Below the pieces are notes generated by a model. That model was given only the letters and a program-made list of their open reading frames with translations. It was not told the origin of the DNA and did no database searches. Of a stretch of 33,870 nt of DNA, positions 7,648 to 16,814 are shown piece by piece. Both the position numbers and the translations under genes were made by a program. The stretch is from Deltaproteobacteria bacterium. Its GTDB lineage: Bacteria; Myxococcota; XYA12-FULL-58-9; JAFGEK01. How positions within the stretch are numbered: position 1 is the first letter of the stretch; each line of letters starts with the position of its first letter. The stretch is taken from NCBI GenBank assembly GCA_016931625.1, contig JAFGEK010000048.1:1-33870 (forward strand), given 5' to 3'.

Positions 7648-8934
7648 TTATTCTCCTGCGAGCAGGGCAGAACCATATGTTGTGCCATTAATAAAGGCGT
7701 CGATGACGTTCACCACGTGTATAGCGACTAGGGTCCAAATAAAGGCGTTGCGTATGGTGTAGGCGCTGTTGGCATCGTCGAGGCGTTTGGCGAACATCTC
7801 AGACGAGGCGTTGGCGTCGAGCTTATGATAGCGGTCATACAAAGAGTTGCCGCGCAGATGAAATCCCACCGCAAGGCCGGCAGCGGCTACTTCGGAGAGA
7901 ACTAAAACAGCGCCCTTGATGGGCTGGCGGTTGTAAGTCTGGCCCCAGCCAGGTAGCAACAGCGAGCGATAGACAGCGCCTGCGCGCGTGCGTAGCACTA
8001 CTGCCTCGGAAGAGAGAGCAACGAGATCTGCTGCCGGTAAGTTGACCTTAGTAGTGTGCGCTACCTTGGCATCGGCAACGTTAACCACGCGGGCGTCAAC
8101 TGCATAGTAGTCGCCAACCTCGGACACAGTACCGATAATCAGGCCTTCAGCGCCCACTATTTTGCCGACCTCGACTGATTGTTCTTTATCGAAAAGACCG
8201 CTTTGTCCGAGAGCCAACTCGTCGATGATACGGTTTAGCTGCGTGCGCTCGACTAGCATGATGCCGTGATCGCGCACCAGAAGGGTTGTTAGCTCCGAGC
8301 TAACTAACAGGCCGAGCTGCTTCTGCTTGGTTGTTTCACCAGCCTCGTCAAAGGGGAGTACGGCAAAGCGTGAGTAGCGCGTCTCGCCGCGTAGCATGGC
8401 TAGGCCCTCTGCCAGATTGTCAGAGAGGCGACGTAGCTGGCCATCAAGGCTGAGGTGAGGTGACAGCGCTTTTTCTTGGGCAAGTTCAAGGGGCGCGGCG
8501 CTACTGACAATTATTCGGCCTGTGGCAACTTCGATTACTTTAATCTGCACACGGGTTGTCTCTCCCAAACCTGTCACTGAGCCAGTGATGATGAGACGCG
8601 CGCCTAGCGCGCCCGCGAGCTCTGTGAAGTCGCTTGCATTCTCCTGTGCGATGCTTGCTTCGTCAAGCGCCTGTTTTAGTGCCTTCTTATCAACAAGCTT
8701 TAGACCAGCGCCGATGAGGCCAATTTCGAACTCAGCGCGAAAACGCGCAGCAAACCCTTCAGTTGCAGGTGGACTCTTAATAGGGCCGAGCACTGTTATG
8801 GGTAGTGGCGAGCCTATAGAGCTCTGCACTCTCTCAACAATATCACGCGCCATCGTTGCCGCGGGTGTGCTCGCCGACGTAGGTGAAGAAGCCGAAACAT
8901 AAAGGGTGATGAGAGTTGACAGGCAATGGTACAC
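7648..8934 (-). CDS. CsgG/FlgO-like envelope protein with tandem domains and C-terminal membrane region
   Basis: About 428 residues. Two tandem copies of a CsgG/FlgO/TolB-N-like fold are visible: one from ITVLGPI to TGRIIVSS (about 45-145) and one from SRFAVLPFDE to VVNVADAKV (about 190-295). Both contain the conserved Gly-Ala-(E/R)-hydrophobic-Ile-x-Gly-(S/T)-V strand (GARLIITGSV, GAEGLIIGTV). The C terminus has an LLPGWGQ motif and two hydrophobic stretches, as in DUF5683-like proteins. Such proteins act in the periplasm or outer membrane, for instance in secretion or envelope assembly. GTG at 8934 is preceded by AGAGGA; an alternative GTG at 8958 has an in-frame stop two codons before it and no spaced ribosome binding site. 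The N terminus is a weak signal peptide. The lipoprotein gene follows after one base, so this may help export or anchor it, which is inference. Confidence 0.72.
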   Translation of the reverse strand: MYHCLSTLITLYVSASSPTSASTPAATMARDIVERVQSSIGSPLPITVLGPIKSPPATEGFAARFRAEFEIGLIGAGLKLVDKKALKQALDEASIAQENASDFTELAGALGARLIITGSVTGLGETTRVQIKVIEVATGRIIVSSAAPLELAQEKALSPHLSLDGQLRRLSDNLAEGLAMLRGETRYSRFAVLPFDEAGETTKQKQLGLLVSSELTTLLVRDHGIMLVERTQLNRIIDELALGQSGLFDKEQSVEVGKIVGAEGLIIGTVSEVGDYYAVDARVVNVADAKVAHTTKVNLPAADLVALSSEAVVLRTRAGAVYRSLLLPGWGQTYNRQPIKGAVLVLSEVAAAGLAVGFHLRGNSLYDRYHKLDANASSEMFAKRLDDANSAYTIRNAFIWTLVAIHVVNVIDAFINGTTYGSALLAGE

Positions 8935-8958
8935 GGGGTCCTCTATGGTATGCGCCAC

Positions 8959-9391
8959 CCTTTATCTGCAAAGCACAATGAATTGTGACCAGCACGACAA
9001 AAGTGGCAGTGGTATGGACCTTACAGCGCCAGATTTAATCATATCACAAGTCCGCTTAAGACTTCAGATATCAAGGTTTAGCCAGTCTCAAATGGGACAG
9101 GGTCGCTAATGCATTCAAAATTTTTTAATACTCAAAGAAGCGGTCGACTTTTTTGTGATAGCTAGGAGAATAGTGAAAAACTATAAAAGTCTTTACATAA
9201 CAATATGTTAAATTCATCTGGCACTAGTTGTGGGGAGCTAACGTCAATAACCATGTACGGCCCATGATATTGTTTTTCCAATTTCTCTAGTATACCGTAA
9301 GGATTTAGTTTTTTCTATTTCAATTATAACCGACTTGTTTATTATAACGAGTTTAATTTTTAAAAATATATTTCTTTAATCGTATAATTGG
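8959..9391. other. Intergenic region between two divergent genes
   Basis: No supportable gene. The left half keeps the higher GC of the lipoprotein operon; from about 9110 on it becomes strongly AT-rich. It must contain the promoters of the minus-strand operon (left) and of the phosphopantetheinyl transferase (right). TATGAT on the minus strand near 9038-9043 is a possible -10 box, but I see no well-spaced -35 for it. Confidence 0.4.
8974..8987. promoter_or_regulatory. 14-bp perfect palindrome upstream of the CsgG-like gene
   Basis: CACAAT-GA-ATTGTG is a perfect inverted repeat 40-53 bp upstream of the preferred start. It could be an operator for an unknown regulator. It does not match the classical CRP box TGTGA-N6-TCACA. 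Evidence is symmetry and position only. Confidence 0.3.
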
Positions 9392-10162
9392 ATGCTCATG
9401 CGAATATTAGCAAAAGGAGATGTAGATCTTCATATTTTTAATGATACTAAAGCGCAAAATCCTCAAGTCAATAAGGTGCTATTAACTAAGGCGACTGCAC
9501 TTTTATCTATTAGTGAAACAGATCAACTACAAAGTATTAGCCATCCTAATGTTAGGCGACAGTTTATTATCAGCAGAGCATGGTTGCGTTTAACTTTATC
9601 AAGTTATTGCAGCGTGCATCCATGTGACTTGCATTTTTTAGTTACAAAGCATGGAAGGCCTGAAATTAGCAAAACCAAAGCTATGCCCCCCTTGCGTTTT
9701 AATTTGTCACATACTTCCGGTATGTTAGCGCTCGCAGTTACCAACCGTAATGATATTGGTATTGATATTGAGTGGTTGGGAAGAAAAATAGATTTAACGA
9801 ATATGACCAATCGTTTTTTGGCTATTTGTGAGGCGCAGGATGTATTGAAATTAGGGGAAGAAGAACAAAAAAAGCGTTTTCTAACCTATTGGACACTAAA
9901 AGAAGCTTATTTTAAAGCACGCGGCTTAGGAATAACATTATCGTTAAAAAATGTTATTTTTACATTTGCTAATAAAGAAATTAGTGTTAATTTCACTTCA
10001 GATATTGAAGATTGTCATAAAAACTGGCAATTTTCATGTTTATATCCAAGCTTAGAGCACGTGTTGGCTTTAGCGGTAAAATCTAGTGATACACCTATGG
10101 TGGCAAGCAACAATTATGTTTCAAATTTCGAGACATTATTGAAAAATTTACACGAGATCTAG
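9392..10162 (+). CDS. 4'-phosphopantetheinyl transferase, Sfp type
   Basis: Transfers the phosphopantetheine arm of coenzyme A to a serine of carrier proteins. Both family signatures are present: the metal-binding (V/I)G(V/I)D motif as DIGIDIEWL (about residues 121-130) and the W(T/S)xKEAxxK motif as WTLKEAYFKARG (about 167-178). FNLSHTSG upstream corresponds to the conserved CoA-binding FxxSH block. Length (256) matches Sfp-type enzymes, which are about twice the size of AcpS. Two ATGs six bases apart are possible (9392, 9398) without a clear ribosome binding site. No polyketide, peptide synthetase or fatty-acid carrier gene is in the window, so its partner lies elsewhere. Low GC like the downstream glt genes, unlike the upstream operon. 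Confidence 0.88.
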   Translation: MLMRILAKGDVDLHIFNDTKAQNPQVNKVLLTKATALLSISETDQLQSISHPNVRRQFIISRAWLRLTLSSYCSVHPCDLHFLVTKHGRPEISKTKAMPPLRFNLSHTSGMLALAVTNRNDIGIDIEWLGRKIDLTNMTNRFLAICEAQDVLKLGEEEQKKRFLTYWTLKEAYFKARGLGITLSLKNVIFTFANKEISVNFTSDIEDCHKNWQFSCLYPSLEHVLALAVKSSDTPMVASNNYVSNFETLLKNLHEI

Positions 10163-10233
10163 CAGAAATTTGAAATAGAGCTTATTTATATATTTAGGTT
10201 GCTTTTTCGGTGTATGACTCTGTCGCACCCATA

Positions 10234-10261
10234 TTGCCAAGCGTCGCATTTTTGCTAAATA
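10234..10261 (+). promoter_or_regulatory. Candidate promoter of gltBD
   Basis: TTGCCA (10234-10239) and TAAATA (10256-10261) are 16 bp apart, with TG one base before the -10, as in extended -10 promoters. It lies about 60 bp upstream of the gltB start in a 157-bp gap. No binding site for a nitrogen regulator could be recognised. Confidence 0.35.
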
Positions 10262-10319
10262 TCTCAGGGTTACAGTGTGTAATTTTGAGCTTTTTTCTAA
10301 ATGAGAAAGTAAAGTCAGT

Positions 10320-13300
10320 ATGCCATTACCACAACGCCAAGGTTTATATGACCCTTCTTTTGAGCGAGATGCCTGTGGTTTAGGTTTTGTCGCTACACTA
10401 AATAAAGAGCCAACCCATCAAATCGTTCTCGATGCACTTGAGATATTGCGCAATTTGACTCACCGCGGCGCTGCAGGTAGCGATCCTAAAACAGGTGATG
10501 GTGCAGGTATTCTACTGCAAATACCAGATGCTTTTTATCGTGAAGAGTTAAAACGAAAACACTCCATTGAATTACCGAGCGCAGGTAATTACGCGGTCAT
10601 TACTTGTTTTTTATCGCAAGAGCCTTCACGTCGACGAGCTGTAGAGGCAATTGTCGAACGAGCTGTTTTACATTATGGTCAAAAGATTATTACCTGGCGC
10701 GATATTCCTATTAATACTAGCGCGCTTGGCCCTATTGCTCGTAGTAGAGCACCTTTTTTGCGTCATTTATTTGTTGAACGAAAATGCACTGCAGAGCTTT
10801 TTGATGCAACAATGTATATGATTCGCAACCGTGCTAGCAGTTTAGCAAGTGAAGGTCTTTATATTGCTTCATGTTCAGCCCGAACGGTTATCTATAAAGG
10901 TTTAATGCTTGCTGAGCAGCTTAGCACTTTTTATAAAGACCTAGAAGATCAGCGTACAGTAAGCAAGCTTGCCATGGTGCACTCGCGTTTTTCTACCAAT
11001 ACTTTTCCATCGTGGGAGTTAGCGCATCCATATCGTTTGTTAGCGCATAATGGTGAAATTAATACTTTACGCGGTAATAAAACTTGGATGGAAGCTCGCG
11101 AATGGCATTTAAAGAGCGATATTTGGAAAGAGCTTGTCGCTGATTTTCGCCCCATAGTTCGCCCGGGGGCTTCTGATTCTGGTGCTTTTGATAACGTTGC
11201 TGATTTTCTTTTTGCTTCTGGCCGCTCCTTGCCACACGTAATGATGATGATGGTGCCTGAGGCTTGGAATAACGATGTACATATGAGCGACGAGAAAAAG
11301 GCTTTTTATGAGTACCATGGTTGTCTTATTGAGCCATGGGATGGTCCAGCCGCTTTAGGTTTTACTGATGGTCGATTAATTGGGGCAACTCTTGATCGTA
11401 ACGGTTTACGCCCAGCAAAATATGTAGTTACTTCAGATGGCATAGTCATACTCGCTAGTGAACATGGCGTTCTTACATTTGACCCCACAAAGGTTATGGT
11501 TAAAGGGCGTTTGCAACCAGGCAAAATGTTTTTAGTTAACACTGAAGAAGGTCGAATTGTTTCTGACGAAGAGATCAAGCGTGAGGTTGCCTCACGTCGT
11601 CCATATCGCCAATGGCTAAATCATAATAAAATTGAACTTGAACAACTTCCTACTCCTACTTGCGAAATGCCAAAGTACAACGAAGTAGAATTAGAAAAGC
11701 GCAAACTAATTTTTGGTTATACCCAAGAAAGTGAGCGCATGCTTTTAACTCCTATGGCAATTAATGGTGAAGAACCAGTTGGTTCGATGGGTACTGATAT
11801 TCCATTAGCGGTGCTTTCGCGTCAGCCACAAATACTATTTAGCTTTTTTAAGCAACATTTTGCGCAAGTAACTAATCCCGCTATCGATCCAGTGCGTGAA
11901 GAAGTAGTTATGTCATTAGTTTCACAAGTTGGCGGCGAAGGCAATTTGCTTGAAGAGACACCACGCCAATGCCGTATGCTTGGGTTACCGCATCCGTATT
12001 TGACTAATCTTGAGTTAGCAAAACTTCGGGATAACCCCATTGCTGATTTTACTGTAACCACGATTGATATGTTGTTTAAAAGCAAAGGTGACCCTGAAGA
12101 AAATTTAAAAACCGCTCTTGATGATTTATGTGAACAAGCACGTGTTGCGGTTACAAAAGGTACAAGCATTATTATTCTAAGCGACCGTAAGATAAGCCAA
12201 GAATATATGGCCATCCCTACTTTGTTAGCACTAGGGGCTGTTCATCACTCACTAATGCGTAAAGGTTTACGAGTACGTTGTGGTATCGTGGTTGAAACTG
12301 GTGAAGCCCATGAGATGCAGCATATGGCTTTGTTAGTTGGTTATGGGGCGGGGGCAATTAACCCGTATCTTGCTTTTGACACAGTTGAGCAATTAGCTCG
12401 GCAGAACATTTTAGGGGCAGAGATAACGCCAGAGAAAGCAACACAAAATCTCACAAAAGCATTTAAGAAGGGCTTGCTTAAAGTAATGGCAAAAATGGGC
12501 ATTTCGACTTTGTCGAGCTATCAAGGTGCCCAAATATTCGAAGCCATTGGCCTCGACCAGTTAGTGATTGATACATATTTTACCGGCACTACGTCACGTA
12601 TTCGAGGCATCGGTTTGACTGAAATCGCCGAAGATGCTCTTGCGCGTCATAATGATGCTTTTAGCAATCGACCGCTTTCACGTATGCGCACCGGCGCTAG
12701 TCATCATTATCGACGTACTGGTGAATATCACTTATGGCATCCTGAAAGCGTTGCTTCATTGCAAAAGGCGGTACAATTATCAGATAAGGATTCATATGAT
12801 CGCTTTGCTAAATCGATCAACGAACAACAACCTAGTGTACTACGCTCACTCTGGGATTTTAAACCAATAAATGAACCAATAGCTATTGAAGAAGTAGAGA
12901 CTGCAAAAGAAATCGTCAAACGATTTGTTACTGGCGCTATGTCTTTTGGCTCAATTTCAAAAGAAGCGCATGAGAGTTTAGCGGTAGCAATGAATCGTAT
13001 TGGTGCGCGTTCTAACTCAGGTGAAGGTGGAGAAGATAGCGAACGTTTTAAACCGGATGCCAACGGCAATTGGCGTCGTTCGAGTATAAAGCAAGTGGCT
13101 TCTGGTCGTTTTGGTGTTACTGTAGAATACCTAGTCAATGCGGATGATTTGCAAATTAAAGTTGCTCAAGGTGCAAAGCCAGGCGAAGGTGGTCAGCTAC
13201 CAGGACACAAAGTTAATGAAGTTATCGCTAAGGTTAGACATTCAACCCCCGGGGTAACTTTAATATCACCACCACCACATCATGATATTTATTCTATTGA

Positions 13301-14792
13301 AGATTTAGCACAGCTTATCTTTGATCTTAAAAATGTTAATCCGCAGGCACGTATTAGTGTTAAGTTAGTTTCTGAAGCTGGTGTTGGTATTGTTGCTGCA
13401 GGTGTTGCTAAGGCTCATGCTGACGTTATTATTATTGCTGGGCATGATGGTGGCACTGGGGCCTCGCCACTTACTTCAATTTATCACGCCGGGGTTCCTT
13501 GGGAGTTAGGTATTGCCGAGACTCAACAGGTTCTCTTGCTAAATAACTTGCGAGGTAGAGTTAGATTGCAAGTCGATGGGCAGATGCGCACCGGTCGTGA
13601 TGTTATTATGGCTGCTTTACTAGGAGCTGAAGAGTTTGGTTTTTCTACGGCACCATTAATAGCGAATGGTTGCGTAATGATGCGCAAGTGTCATTTAAAT
13701 ACTTGCCCGGTTGGGATAGCAACACAAGATCCAGTGCTGCGTGCTCGTTTTCGCGGTTCTCCTGAAAATGTTGTTAGGTACTTCTTCTTTGTGGCCGAAG
13801 AAGTACGAACTATTATGGCATCTTTGGGGGTTAAACATTTTGCAGATTTAATTGGTCGTGTTGAGCAAATCGTTCCAAAAACTGAGAACATAACACGTCG
13901 GCAAAAGCGTATAGACTTTTCAGAGGTATTATACAAACCAACCATTTCTGAAGATGCACCGTTGTATAATTGTGAAAGCCAAGATCATGGTATCGATAAT
14001 ATATTAGACCATAAGCTAATTGATCAGGCTAAGTCAGTATTTAGTGATCGTAAACCTGTAAAAATTGATGTTAGTATTAGAAATAGTAACCGAACTTTTG
14101 GCACCATGCTCTCAAGTGAAGTTGTGAAACATTATGCTGATGAGCCATTAACTGATGATACGATAGTAGTTAATACCAAGGGCACCGCAGGTCAAAGCTT
14201 TGGCGCTTTCTTAGCATCTGGCATTACTTTAAATCTTGAAGGTGATGCTAACGATTATGTTGGCAAGGGTTTATCAGGTGGTATTTTAGCCCTTAAACCA
14301 CCAGCAGGTTCACCATTTAAACCCGAAGAACAGGTAATTGCTGGTAATACAGTGCTGTATGGCGCTACCAGCGGTAAAGCCTTTTTTAATGGCCGGGCTG
14401 GTGAACGTTTCGCTGTACGAAATAGTGGTTCGGTTTCAGTAGTTGAAGGTGTAGGTGATCACGGTTGTGAATATATGACCGGAGGTACAGTTATAGTTTT
14501 GGGTGCAACCGGTCGCAACTTTGGCGCTGGTATGAGCGGTGGGGTAGCTTATATTTTTGATTTATCAGGTGAGTTTAAAACTTGCTGCCATCCAAATATT
14601 CTTGCTGATATCGAGAAAGCTGATGAAAACGATTTAGCTTTAGTTCGTGGTTTACTAGAGGAGCATGTTCAGCGTACTCAAAGTCCGCTGGCGCGCGATT
14701 ACCTTAATCGCTTTACGATAGTTGCAGAAAAGCTCTTGCGCATTATTCCAAGTGAATATCGTCAAGCTTTAAAAGCCCGTTCTGCGGCTTAA
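10320..14792 (+). CDS. gltB: Glutamate synthase (NADPH) large subunit
   Basis: Hydrolyses glutamine and adds the ammonia to 2-oxoglutarate, making glutamate with electrons delivered by GltD. Residues 1-18 form the short propeptide; Cys19 in RDACGLGFVA becomes the N-terminal nucleophile of the class II amidotransferase domain (19 to about 420). The central domain follows, then the FMN/2-oxoglutarate domain (about 800-1200). The 3Fe-4S ligands Cys1118, Cys1124 and Cys1129 are in CVMMRKCHLNTC. The C-terminal beta-helix has Gly-rich repeats (AGQSFGAFLASG, GKGLSGG, GAGMSGGVAYIFD). Length (1490) equals the usual bacterial alpha subunit. gltD follows after 77 bp and completes the enzyme. Many short frames inside this gene on both strands are shadows. 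Confidence 0.97.
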   Translation: MPLPQRQGLYDPSFERDACGLGFVATLNKEPTHQIVLDALEILRNLTHRGAAGSDPKTGDGAGILLQIPDAFYREELKRKHSIELPSAGNYAVITCFLSQEPSRRRAVEAIVERAVLHYGQKIITWRDIPINTSALGPIARSRAPFLRHLFVERKCTAELFDATMYMIRNRASSLASEGLYIASCSARTVIYKGLMLAEQLSTFYKDLEDQRTVSKLAMVHSRFSTNTFPSWELAHPYRLLAHNGEINTLRGNKTWMEAREWHLKSDIWKELVADFRPIVRPGASDSGAFDNVADFLFASGRSLPHVMMMMVPEAWNNDVHMSDEKKAFYEYHGCLIEPWDGPAALGFTDGRLIGATLDRNGLRPAKYVVTSDGIVILASEHGVLTFDPTKVMVKGRLQPGKMFLVNTEEGRIVSDEEIKREVASRRPYRQWLNHNKIELEQLPTPTCEMPKYNEVELEKRKLIFGYTQESERMLLTPMAINGEEPVGSMGTDIPLAVLSRQPQILFSFFKQHFAQVTNPAIDPVREEVVMSLVSQVGGEGNLLEETPRQCRMLGLPHPYLTNLELAKLRDNPIADFTVTTIDMLFKSKGDPEENLKTALDDLCEQARVAVTKGTSIIILSDRKISQEYMAIPTLLALGAVHHSLMRKGLRVRCGIVVETGEAHEMQHMALLVGYGAGAINPYLAFDTVEQLARQNILGAEITPEKATQNLTKAFKKGLLKVMAKMGISTLSSYQGAQIFEAIGLDQLVIDTYFTGTTSRIRGIGLTEIAEDALARHNDAFSNRPLSRMRTGASHHYRRTGEYHLWHPESVASLQKAVQLSDKDSYDRFAKSINEQQPSVLRSLWDFKPINEPIAIEEVETAKEIVKRFVTGAMSFGSISKEAHESLAVAMNRIGARSNSGEGGEDSERFKPDANGNWRRSSIKQVASGRFGVTVEYLVNADDLQIKVAQGAKPGEGGQLPGHKVNEVIAKVRHSTPGVTLISPPPHHDIYSIEDLAQLIFDLKNVNPQARISVKLVSEAGVGIVAAGVAKAHADVIIIAGHDGGTGASPLTSIYHAGVPWELGIAETQQVLLLNNLRGRVRLQVDGQMRTGRDVIMAALLGAEEFGFSTAPLIANGCVMMRKCHLNTCPVGIATQDPVLRARFRGSPENVVRYFFFVAEEVRTIMASLGVKHFADLIGRVEQIVPKTENITRRQKRIDFSEVLYKPTISEDAPLYNCESQDHGIDNILDHKLIDQAKSVFSDRKPVKIDVSIRNSNRTFGTMLSSEVVKHYADEPLTDDTIVVNTKGTAGQSFGAFLASGITLNLEGDANDYVGKGLSGGILALKPPAGSPFKPEEQVIAGNTVLYGATSGKAFFNGRAGERFAVRNSGSVSVVEGVGDHGCEYMTGGTVIVLGATGRNFGAGMSGGVAYIFDLSGEFKTCCHPNILADIEKADENDLALVRGLLEEHVQRTQSPLARDYLNRFTIVAEKLLRIIPSEYRQALKARSAA

Positions 14793-14826
14793 ATTAGTTG
14801 ATTAGTAATTTAAAGTGCAATCAAAC

Positions 14827-14854
14827 GGCTCTAATTATAAAGAAAATAAGAGCC
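14827..14854 (+). other. Hairpin between gltB and gltD
   Basis: GGCTCT (14827-14832) and AGAGCC (14849-14854) can pair around a 16-base AT-rich loop, ending 15 bases before the gltD ATG. It might protect an mRNA end or lower gltD expression relative to gltB. It lacks a T-run and is not a convincing terminator. Confidence 0.3.
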
Positions 14855-14869
14855 AAGAGTGAGTAGACA

Positions 14870-16300
14870 ATGGGTGATCCAAAAGGATTTATGAATGTAG
14901 AGCGCCGAAAGGGTACTAGTCGTCCAGTTTCTGAGCGTCTACGTGATTATAATGAGTTTGAAAATTTACTTCCTGAGGCTGAACTGCGCAAACAAGCCAG
15001 CCGTTGTATGGATTGCGGTATTCCTTTTTGTCATTGGGGATGTCCATTAAATAATTTAATCCCAGATTTTAATGATCGAGTTTTTCGCGGCCAAATTAAC
15101 GAAGCTACTGAAGCTTTATATGCAACAAATAATTTTCCTGAATTTACCGGTCGAGTTTGTCCAGCACCTTGTGAGGCATCATGCGTATTAAATATTGACA
15201 ATATACCGGTAACCATAAAAAGCATAGAACGATTCATCGCTGATAATGTTGATATGTCAGTACCGTTAGTAGCACAAGTTGCTCCTGTTCGTATCGAACA
15301 TAGTATTGCCGTAATTGGTTCTGGCCCTGCAGGACTCACCGCGGCACAACAACTTGCTCGTCTTGGTTATAGTGTGACGGTTTTTGAACGTGATGATGTT
15401 TTAGGTGGTTTGTTACGCTACGGTATTCCTGATTATAAACTCAACAAGCAACTTATTGAACGTCGAGTTGATCAAATGCGACGAGAAGGCGTTGTGTTTG
15501 TTACTAATACAGATGTTGGTAATTCATTAAGTGGTAAAGAACTGCTTACCCGTTTTGATGCTATTGTTTTAACTATTGGTGCTCGCCGTGCCCGTGATCT
15601 TAATGTGCCTGGGCGAGAGTTAAAGGGCGTGTACCTGGCGATGGATTTTTTAAAGCAACAAAACCGACGTAATGGTGGTTTAGAGGTTACTGAAGAACCA
15701 ATTTTAGCTACTCAAAAAAATGTAGTTATCCTTGGTGGTGGTGATACTGGTGCTGATTGTTTAGGTACATCTTTGCGACAAGGAGCAGCTTTTGTACAAC
15801 AGATTGAGTTATTACCGCGTCCACCAGATACCCGTAGCGCGAATAACCCATGGCCTGAATGGCCTTTGATAATGCGTACCTCTTCATCTCACGAAGAGGG
15901 TGGAACTAGAGACTTTGGGGTAATGACCAAAGAGATTCTCGGTGAAAATGGCAAAGTTCGAGCACTTTCTGCAGTTCGTGTTGAGATGAAAGCGGGTAAA
16001 TTACAAGAGATACCCGGCAGTGATTTTGAAATTCCATGTGATTTAGTACTACTCGCCATGGGTTTTGTTGGCCCTGAAAATAACTTAATTGAACAATTGG
16101 GCCTTGAGCGTGATGCGCGTGGTAATGTAGCCACTAAAGATAGTTGCACCTCGGTGCCAAATATTTTTGCTGCTGGCGATGTCTCACGTGGTGCTTCATT
16201 AGTAGTATGGGCAATCGCAGAAGGTCGTCAAGCTGCTGCAGCAGCTGATGCCTATATTTCTAACCAAAAGCAGACATCTAAACTTTCTGAGTGCGCGTAG
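14870..16300 (+). CDS. gltD: Glutamate synthase (NADPH) small subunit
   Basis: Oxidises NADPH and passes electrons through FAD and Fe-S clusters to GltB. The N-terminal domain has the two Cys groups for 4Fe-4S clusters: CMDCGIPFCHWGC (from about residue 46) and CPAPCEASC (from about 97). The FAD dinucleotide fold is VIGSGPAGLTAA (about 147) with LGGLLRYGIP after it; the NADPH fold is VILGGGDTGADC (about 286). The end has the second FAD motif, IFAAGDVSRG. Length (476) matches beta subunits. It lies 77 bp after gltB on the same strand and is very probably co-transcribed. The ribosome binding site is weak. Confidence 0.96.
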   Translation: MGDPKGFMNVERRKGTSRPVSERLRDYNEFENLLPEAELRKQASRCMDCGIPFCHWGCPLNNLIPDFNDRVFRGQINEATEALYATNNFPEFTGRVCPAPCEASCVLNIDNIPVTIKSIERFIADNVDMSVPLVAQVAPVRIEHSIAVIGSGPAGLTAAQQLARLGYSVTVFERDDVLGGLLRYGIPDYKLNKQLIERRVDQMRREGVVFVTNTDVGNSLSGKELLTRFDAIVLTIGARRARDLNVPGRELKGVYLAMDFLKQQNRRNGGLEVTEEPILATQKNVVILGGGDTGADCLGTSLRQGAAFVQQIELLPRPPDTRSANNPWPEWPLIMRTSSSHEEGGTRDFGVMTKEILGENGKVRALSAVRVEMKAGKLQEIPGSDFEIPCDLVLLAMGFVGPENNLIEQLGLERDARGNVATKDSCTSVPNIFAAGDVSRGASLVVWAIAEGRQAAAAADAYISNQKQTSKLSECA

Positions 16301-16380
16301 GTCTTTTTTTAAAAAATAATATTTAGCAGGTGGAGCTATACTATTAGCGTTTAGGTAACCTTAAGTTTGCGGAGCATGAA

Positions 16381-16632
16381 ATGCATCTAGGCGCTGCATT
16401 AACTATATTATTATTAGTAGCATCGCCGCTTATATGTGCTGTGAATTTTGCTTTTTCTTATAAACGTTTTAAGCAGCAACCGTCATGGTTGTGGTTAGTT
16501 GCTTTTACATTTCCTTGGTTGCTTTTATTTTTTGCGGCAATTTTTAAAAGTTATGTGCTAATACCTTTTGCCTTCTTACTTGCAGGTATAGATACAATAG
16601 CATGGGTTATCAGTTCTAAGCGACGGCGGTAG
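16381..16632 (+). CDS. Small membrane protein, unknown function
   Basis: An 83-residue protein with about three hydrophobic segments (residues 4-25, 37-54 and 57-76) and a basic C terminus ending in SSKRRR. The positive-inside rule therefore puts that end in the cytoplasm. GGAG six bases before the ATG is a good ribosome binding site, and codon use resembles its neighbours, so I accept it as a gene. It lies 80 bp downstream of gltD on the same strand and may be the last gene of the glutamate synthase transcript. I do not recognise a family. Confidence 0.6.
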   Translation: MHLGAALTILLLVASPLICAVNFAFSYKRFKQQPSWLWLVAFTFPWLLLFFAAIFKSYVLIPFAFLLAGIDTIAWVISSKRRR

Positions 16633-16641
16633 TTATCAACC

Positions 16642-16657
16642 ACTAGTAACAACTAGT
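16642..16657. repeat. ACTAGT hairpin after the small membrane protein gene
   Basis: ACTAGT-AACA-ACTAGT can fold into a 6-bp stem with a 4-base loop nine bases after the stop at 16632. It could mark the transcript end, although no T-run follows. Confidence 0.3.
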
Positions 16658-16672
16658 TTGGGTGTGCTAATA

Positions 16673-16707
16673 AACGGCTAACGGGCTAACGGTTTAACGG
16701 CTAACGG
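16673..16707. repeat. Short direct repeats AACGGCTAACGG
   Basis: AACGGCTAACGG occurs at 16673-16684 and again at 16696-16707, with GCTAACGG and TTT between them. The core unit (G)GCTAACGG is thus present three times in 35 bp. It lies in the gap between convergent genes. No function can be assigned; slippage or the remains of an insertion are possible. Confidence 0.55.
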
Positions 16708-16814
16708 ACTGTAGATCCAACGCAAGTATTTCCTGACATTTTTAGTTTTGCGTCATGCCCATGAAAATGGTCATCTTAAAATTAGTGTTTGGCACCTTAA
16801 GCAGGTATTAGTAT

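Noticed and set aside
8974-8987. CACAATGAATTGTG as a CRP-binding site
   Set aside because: Symmetric, but lacks the TGTGA-N6-TCACA spacing and does not resemble the ACAAACG repeat near the CRP-like gene; kept only as an unassigned palindrome.
12634-12870. Plus-strand frame inside gltB
   Set aside because: Out of frame within a strongly conserved gene; no independent start signal.
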